A stretch of DNA of 64,000 nucleotides. It comes from Lepidodermella squamata (taxonomy: Eukaryota; Gastrotricha). The stretch is from assembly GCA_047495785.1 (NCBI GenBank), contig JBLDXI010000004.1, forward strand, positions 2,790,001-2,854,000. Reading direction: 5' to 3'. Made by a program: the position numbers and the translations under genes. Below, in pieces: positions 57,923 to 64,000 of the stretch; position 1 is the first letter of the stretch, and each line of letters starts with the position of its first letter. The notes under the pieces were generated by a model. It ran no database searches. It was given only the letters and a program-made list of their open reading frames with translations, and was not told where the DNA came from.

Positions 57923-60900
57923 ATGTCGTCGTCTCAGTCTTCTCAGCAGTCTTCATCGGAAGCATCGTCAGCTGCGTCACAACAAACGACGACAACACGC
58001 TCCGACGAGTCTTCCGAAGAATCTTCGCTGAGTCAATCGAATTCGTCTGAATCGCAAGAAACGAAAACATCATCTTCACCTTCGTCTTCGTCTTCAGAAG
58101 GTCAATCGGAAGAGAAAGATTCAGATACCTCTCAGCCATCTCAGCTATCTCAGCCATCAACGGATACACACTATGAAGAATCTGTAGAAGAAGAACAAGA
58201 AGAATCAGACGAGTTCAATTCTAGTGAAACTGTCAGCCGTAAGCGACCTCATTCTCCCAGTTTTAACGAAGAAAGCGTCGACTACCTCGAACCCACATCG
58301 AACAACCAGCCTGTTGGCCCAGACTTACAAGCCTGGCAGTTGGTCAAACAGTAGTTGACGATCTCGATTTTTCTTCGCAAGTGCATTCTGCGGCAGAAGA
58401 AACGCATCCTATTGATAACGATAACTCGGGAAACGATAACTCAGATGCGGCTATTTCGGGTTGTAACGAGATGCCAGTAGTCACTCAGATGGATCCGCAG
58501 GTCATCGATTTGAACTGCTCTCAAAAGGGCTACTCTACGCCGAGTCATTCATCAATCCATGGTGAGTTTTTATTAGAGTTTTTAATTTTCTATAATGAAC
58601 ATTTTTGCTCATTTTGTAGAGTCGTCTAAGCCTGAGCTCACTATCCATTCGTCACCTGAGATAGCTATCGCAAGCACAGCTCATCCGCCTCGAGGTAATA
58701 GCTCATTTTCCCATGATCAAAGTCAAGTCGTAATTATATTTAAATGCCCACTTTCAGGCGAGTATCACTCCGAGTTCAGCGATGAAGAAAATTGCGTACT
58801 TGGTCACCTGGTTGGCGGTGCAAATCCCGACTTCGGTGGGGGTGATGGCGATGATGGTGATGATGCTCGAGATATTTGCAGATAATGACGAAGATGACGT
58901 ATCCAGCAGCGATGAAGAGTACGCTTTCAATCTACCTATCTTGGCTGCTGGAGGTGATCAAGGTGATGATGACGGCGGAAGCGATGACGATGATGACGAG
59001 AGTGATGAAGACGACGGAGGCAACTTGCCCGGTGGCGGTGGGCACGAGGATGGCCTACATGTCGACTTTGAATTTCACAGCACCGTGCCGTCATGGAATC
59101 ACATTCATCCACCAAACGGCGGCGATCGCCCACCAAACGCGTATCTGGACTTGTTTGAACTCGAACAAACCAGCCTCTCAAGGCGACAGATGACCATGGC
59201 GATCGAAATGGTGCGTCGCCATGCCGCGCCAGGTTCTGACGTTCCCAGCTCGTATCACATGCTGCGCAAGCGGATAAGGGAAATGTTTGGCGATTCGAGA
59301 ATGACCAAGACAAAAATGTGTGCTCATTGCTGCCAGCCCCTGAACCCCGATGGCCAATGTCCTCAAGAAGGTCAAGGTTGCCCGCATCCAAGACCGCGGC
59401 CTGGCCGAGTGGCCTACATTGTGCTACCATCTATTGCTTGGCAAATTTTTGTCGTTTTGAGGGACTATTGTCTTGAATTGAACGTGGCGCAGCCGAGACC
59501 TCCTGGTACCATCATTCACCTGGACATAGCTTTGCGACTGAATGCCGACGGCGCTCCGATTGGCAAACGTGGCAACGTCAGTATCTGGCCGACTACAGCC
59601 TCCGTTGAATGTTTGCCTAAATACTGCCGAGCCAACCCAGCCTGTTTGTTCGTTCTAGGGCTGTGGCAAGGAATCAAAAAGCCTGCAATGCAGTTCTTTT
59701 TGCGTCAGTGTTTACGACAACTTGATCGATTTCAAGGGCGCGGGCAAATTATGCAGTTTGCAGAGAATGCCGTCTTTCGTGTCACGATTTCTCTTGACAT
59801 TTTCGTCGGGGATACGCCTGCACGATCAGATGCGCTTAATGTTACGGCTCATAACAGTGAATATCCCTGTCCGGACTGCCATCAGCCGGCTATTTACGTG
59901 AATGCGATGCGTGCCCACAAGATGCCATTCGAGGTTGCCGGAACTTATCCGCTGCGAGGCGACAACGAAATTTTCGAAGTAGCAGCCACTCTTCACCCGG
60001 GTGACGAACCAAACCACGGTGTCAAGCCGTCTGATGAACCGTTAGCCTTAGCGGAGAAAGGCGCCGAAGCTCCATACGATACACCTGGCGATACACTTCA
60101 TGTCGGTTGGGAAGGCAGTGCCAAAGCGCTCCTTCTATCTGTTGTTCACACTCAAGACTTGATCACGCCCGAACAACATCGCCAGTTGAAACGTCGACTA
60201 TGCAACACTCACGTGCCATTGCAGCTCATTGGCACTCGAATTGAATCGCTCGAGGAGAAGTATGTAGCGAAGAATTTCCACGCCAAGCATTACAAATGCT
60301 TTTCGATGACAATCGGTCCAAGCCTTTTGATGGATCAAGTTGCGCCGTCCTATTTTATGCTCTTCTTAACGTTTCAAGTCGCAATGAGGCTGTTGCTGGA
60401 CATTGATGAAGTCGAGCATGATGAAGATCAACGACTACGCGATATCAATACTGCTGCGACGCTAATTGAAAAGTATCGCTACATTTATCCCCGACTGTGT
60501 GGTGGTCTTCGACTGGAGACTTATCTCTTGCACTGTTCGGGCCACCTCGCAATGTGGGCAGCGAGGCATGGCTCCATCGGCTGGTTCTCCACATTTTTCA
60601 GCGAAGGCTCTCTATCGTGGTTCACACGGGCGTTCAACGGAACGCGCGGCCAAGCAACGCAGATTCTAACGCGTTTCGCGTATTTTCAGCTGAAAAACCG
60701 GCCATTTGCTACCGAACGCCATGGCTCGCTTTCTAACCATCTACCCGTCTTCATGGTCGAATTACAAGCCTTGCAAGCTGTACGTCAAGCTCTAGGCGTC
60801 GCCGAGTTGCCGGAAATATTCGGTTTCTTCGCTACTGCCCAGCTGTTTCATCAACGTTATGATGGCAGTTTGTTGCACATCGGAGCACCGCGTATTCTTC

Positions 60901-61316
60901 CTCGGTCACACGCTGTGCTATTCGTTCATCCTACCACAGGTGTTGTAACAGTCGCCGAAATTATGTGTTTTTTCTATGGCGATGGCGGCTCTGTATTTGC
61001 TGTTATGAAGAAATACGAAATTGACGAATCCGAAATTTTGCTCAATCGCGTAAATGCTCTTCCTGAGCATTTCAATTTCGAGTACGAGGAGCTACTGCTG
61101 GGTCTACTTCAAGCCTTCGCAAACCCCCGCGCCGTACGAGCTGCCAGATGCTATCTCATTGGCGACATATCAGCTAATCGCCCAGCCGAGTACGAGGCTC
61201 TGAGGGTTGATAATAATATCGAAATCACCAAGGAACGTGTAGTTCTATTGCCAGCATCACATCAAAATTTGAATCGATGCTATGCCATTCCTTGGCATCT
61301 CGACGAGGAGAATTGA
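57923..61316 (+). CDS. TNP2/EnSpm-like transposase (five exons, 1,031 residues)
   Basis: Exons 57923-58238, 58352-58561, 58620-58694, 58758-58817 and 58882-61316 all break codons after base 1 and total 3,096 nt including the stop. The N-terminal ~100 residues are Ser-rich and acidic, followed by an Asp-rich tract (DNDEDDVSSSDEEY ... DDDDDESDEDDGG). The core has KTKMCAHCCQPLNPDGQC (zinc-binding), KYCRANPACLFVLGLWQGIKKPAMQFFLRQCL, the YPCPDCHQPA zinc ribbon, LHVGWEGSAKALLL and YPRLCGGLRLETYLLHCSGHLAMW, in the order found in TNP2-type DDE transposases. No stop or frameshift interrupts the 2.4-kb last exon, so the element may be active. The 64-nt fourth intron is the least certain; an alternative start at 58782 would avoid it. 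Confidence 0.65.
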
Positions 61317-61420
61317 ACGAAAGTCTATTTTTTTATTATTCTGAATTTTCTGAATTTCATTTTTTTTGTATCACTTTCTGAAATGTTTTTCGATGTTTAG
61401 GTTGTTTAAGTTGTTTAAAA

Positions 61421-62671
61421 ATGTCGGAAACTCCAGCGCCGCAAGGGCAAAAGCGGGCGTCGTCCCACAAAGTGTTGAACGAATCTCAGTTGGCGGATGT
61501 TTTGAAAAAGAAGTCTAAGAAGGGCGGCCCGTCTGTTACCCTGGAAAGTATTCACAATGTGAGTTTCTTATCGTTTAATTGTTTAATCTTGATTTTACAC
61601 TTTGCGTGTATGTTTCTTTTCGTCTTCGCCTTCTATTATTCTGTCAATTTTCATAATAAATTCAAGAATTTATTTGCTGATTATTCTGCCAGGCTGTGCT
61701 AAGTGAAGGAGCGCAGCAAAGTCAACGTCATCGTGAGCCCGTTCTAGATGGTTTTGCGCCTCTAGATGATAGGATTGCCCGAGTTGAGGTAATAAATACG
61801 ACTATGCGGAAGATGAGTATATTTTTTCTATTCTTCTTTCTCGCAGGCTGATTTGCAAAACGAAAAAAATGAATCGGGACAAGCTGAAAATCGCCAGGTG
61901 TGTTCAATATTCATTCAATGGTTCAATAAACTTTTAATCGTGAGCATTTTTGTTAGACTGCAAGACGAAATCTGGAATTACCCGATGATTTGCCTACCGT
62001 AGTTGTTGCAGCTGCCAAGGTTCGAGATGTTTAATTTGTGCGATCACTTAATTTATTTTTGCGAATGTTTTTCAGAAAAAAGACCCCGCCAAAAAACTGC
62101 AACCAAAAATAACAGGAAAAATGGTGAGTTTCACTCTTTGATTTAATTTGTGTTGTTGTTGTTGCTGTTGTTGTTGTTACATTTATTTGTCTTATTTAGG
62201 ATATCACCCTGCCCGGCGCGACCGAGTCGATAGACATTTTTGCCATGCTGCGTACTGCTTGCCGTGGGACAATCGAATTGAACCGTTTTGCTGTTGCAAT
62301 TGCCCGAATTGTTTTTGGTCCCGATTTTGGTCGTTACCTGTTATTTCCTGCTTACGGCCAGCGCCTTGAAGATCGGCCGCCGTTTCCTGTTGGCGACGTG
62401 CGCCCGCGTATGTGGCAAAGTAAGAATATTTTATTATTTTATTAGCGTAAAAAAAATAAGCATTTATTCTCGCCGTATAGAAGTGATCGAGGCAGTATTT
62501 GTTGATCAGCTCGATCAGATCGATATGAGTAATGCCATTAAGGCTGTGAATAAAAGTGCAGCCCGCGATGCCGCTAACAAAGACCGAACGTTAGGAGCCC
62601 AGCTTTTGAGGGCCATTCGGGCCAAAGAACTGGTTGTTACTAAACCATCAGACGACGAAAGCGCCGATTAA
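61421..62671 (+). CDS. BEN-like accessory protein of the TNP2/BEN transposon (seven exons, 268 residues)
   Basis: Exons 61421-61558, 61693-61788, 61847-61897, 61957-62019, 62076-62123, 62200-62419 and 62481-62671 have consensus GT/AG borders and keep frame to the stop. The first five introns lie between codons. Residues ~1-130 are charged and Lys-rich (MSETPAPQGQKRASSHK, KKKSKKGG) and likely disordered. The C-terminal part (TIELNRFAVAIARIVFGPDFGRYLLF...VIEAVFVDQL) aligns by eye with the BEN-like part of the protein at 52561-54681. It starts only 104 bp after the transposase stop, so both may depend on one transcript or on a short promoter here. A DNA-binding partner of the transposase, comparable in role to plant TNPA, is an inference. 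Confidence 0.6.
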
Positions 62672-63070
62672 TCATCTCGACTCACTGGACTGGATTGGAC
62701 TGGACTCATCTTCTTGACTTCCGAATTTCATCTCAATCAAACCGAATCAAATATTATTATCTCTTATTACCTGTGATTTGTTACGATTAAATTTTTTGCA
62801 ACCTATTTGATACCTTCTTTTGACCTTCTTTTCTCTTCATTATTTATTTGAAACTAATTGAATGGTTTGAGGTGAAAAACCTGAATGATACAACAACAAC
62901 AATAACAACTGAAAGTCTCAGAAAGCCTGCAATAATTTGTAATAATAAGTTGGACAATGGCAACAGAAGTAGGAGCAGGAGCAGGAGTACGAGAATAAGT
63001 TCATCAGCAACATTAAAGCCTGTAATAGCCACCCCCACCTGCAACAATAGCTGTAACAGTAACTGGGCTT
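62672..63070 (+). other. 3' flank of the BEN-like gene with simple-sequence tracts
   Basis: Contains CTGGACTGGATTGGACTGGACT (near 62682-62705), a CAACAACAACAATAACAAC tract (62891-62909) and AGGAGCAGGAGCAGGAG (62970-62988). No gene. Confidence 0.4.
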
Positions 63071-63078
63071 GGATAAGA

Positions 63079-63345
63079 CGCTCTTTTCATCTACTTGTCA
63101 TATAGATTTCATGTAGATTGCATCTACTTGTCATGTAGATGGCATCTACATGTCGTGTAGATTGCATCTACTTGTCATGTAGATATCATGTAGATAAGGC
63201 CATGTATCATCATGGCTTCATGTTAAGATGATGCTCGGATGAATTGTACATGAAGCTTAGCGATCATCTATGATTCATGTAAGTTACATCCAAGATGCAT
63301 CCTCGCATCAATGTAGATAACATCTAAATGACATCTACATCGACT
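63079..63345. repeat. Right subterminal repeats of the TNP2/BEN transposon
   Basis: Runs of CATCTACTTGTCATGTAGAT and CATGTAGATNNCATCTACATG, about five tandem half-units at 63089-63200, then scattered variants (AAGATGCATCCTCG, ACATCTACATCG). Confidence 0.6.
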
Positions 63346-63374
63346 GTCGATCTATCCTAACTTTATTCCTTGGG

Positions 63375-64000
63375 TAGCGAAATATTCAATATTTTACCGA
63401 AATTATATTGCAATATTTTCTGAAATTCCGCGATTAATTTTTGAAGTAAAAATAATTACATGAAATTCTTCGTGATTCTCTATAGCACTAAAAATGCGGA
63501 AAAATATTAAAATATTAGTGTTAATAAAATTTTGGCTTAATTTCATATCTATTTCAAGCGATTCAAATTTCTAGATTGCAAAAACTTGCTATTTTCGCTT
63601 ACGAAATTTATCCAAATCAGGAAATCCGCAGCATATTGAAACCGAATTCCCAAATATGAAGCGGGTCTTACTTTTAGCGGAACCAAATTTCGGAAGTTTC
63701 GATGGGCCTAAAACCACTTTTAGAACCTTTTTAGGATGTCACGATTGGTCAGCAAAATTCAAAATATATCATATTTAAATTCAGCGTGAACTTCTGTGTA
63801 AGATGCGTTCATCACTCTAGAATTCATACATTGCCCCGATTTTGTGGGAATTTTGGAAAAGTGACCTTTCGCTCACTAAAATTAGGTTCCGCTAAAAGAT
63901 ATTCTGATATTACTGCAATCGTTATCGCTCAAGAAAAATTATTGACTCAAATCTAGTCGTCAAGCCCTTCCTAATTCCTAATTAAAGCTGCGATGCGACG
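63375..64000. other. AT-rich flank with a possible small inverted-repeat element
   Basis: No gene. CTTTTAGCGGAACC (63671-63684) and its perfect inverted copy GGTTCCGCTAAAAG (63885-63898) could be the ends of a 228-bp MITE, but no target duplication is visible. Confidence 0.35.

Larger units (their letters stand above)
56716..63374 (+). mobile_element. Apparently complete TNP2/BEN DNA transposon (6.66 kb)
   Basis: The left end CCCAAGGAAAAAAAAGG (56716) and the right end ...TTATTCCTTGGG (63374) are inverted copies. Similarity extends, with gaps, about 50 bp to a shared GATGTAGATGTCAT placed about 33 bp inside each end. TA borders both ends (56714-56715, 63375-63376). The subterminal 250-300 bp on each side are full of ATGTAGATG, CATCTACATG and AAGATGCATCTTACAT words, like the transposase-binding subterminal repeats of CACTA/EnSpm elements. 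Between them lie two intact-looking multi-exon genes in the same direction: a transposase and a BEN-like protein. The CCCAAGG terminus is not the CACTA/CACTG terminus of classical members. Confidence 0.75.

Overview
This is eukaryotic nuclear DNA, most likely from a nematode or another small-genome invertebrate. Almost every gene I could resolve is split by short introns of about 50-115 nt that begin GT and end TTTAG or TTTCAG. There is no bacterial-style gene packing, no rRNA and no CRISPR. The nematode call is an inference from intron style, the C-type lectin gene and the transposon mix; I see no diagnostic single-copy marker. Only one gene looks like an ordinary host gene: a secreted C-type lectin-domain protein at 17.3-19.6 kb. 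The rest is mobile elements and repeats nested in one another.

Layout: 1-0.4 kb is a Gln/Met/Pro-rich partial exon (minus). 0.9-3.3 kb is a TA-flanked transposon with ~105-bp inverted repeats and no transposase. 3.5-4.1 kb is a GC-rich foldback. 4.3-12.9 kb is a minus-strand Helitron whose eight-exon Rep/helicase gene can be followed in frame throughout; its helicase is split by a CR1/jockey-type LINE (5.1-8.25 kb). 13.0-17.3 kb holds MITE-like inverted repeats, a LINE tail and a transposase-exon relic. The lectin gene follows, then a three-exon MULE transposase (20.4-22.8 kb, minus) whose last codons lie in a perfect palindrome. 22.8-25.85 kb is a tandem array of ~650-bp repeats. 25.88-38.42 kb is 31 copies of a 405-bp satellite with essentially one variable base.

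38.8-44.6 kb is an unusual cluster: a possible RPA-like protein (+), a small helical protein (-), and a four-exon 1,217-residue protein (+) that joins a remnant of the Helitron Rep region to a PIF1-like helicase and a C-terminal GIY-YIG nuclease domain. The nicking HUH part of Rep is absent. Copies of the ~650-bp repeat reappear in direct orientation at 44.8-45.9 kb, followed by ~1.04-kb tandem repeats (46-48.8 kb) and a 5'-truncated LINE (48.9-50.2 kb).

52.5-63.4 kb contains two related DNA transposons that each pair a TNP2/EnSpm-like transposase with a BEN-domain-like protein. The first (52.5-56.2 kb) is broken: its BEN gene is intact on paper, but its transposase has a stop and a hAT-type MITE with a perfect 8-bp target duplication. 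The second (56,716-63,374) looks complete: matching CCCAAGGAA termini, TA flanks, subterminal ATGTAGATG-type repeats, a five-exon 1,031-residue transposase and a seven-exon 268-residue BEN-like protein, all introns keeping frame. All splice structures are my own reading and need RNA support.
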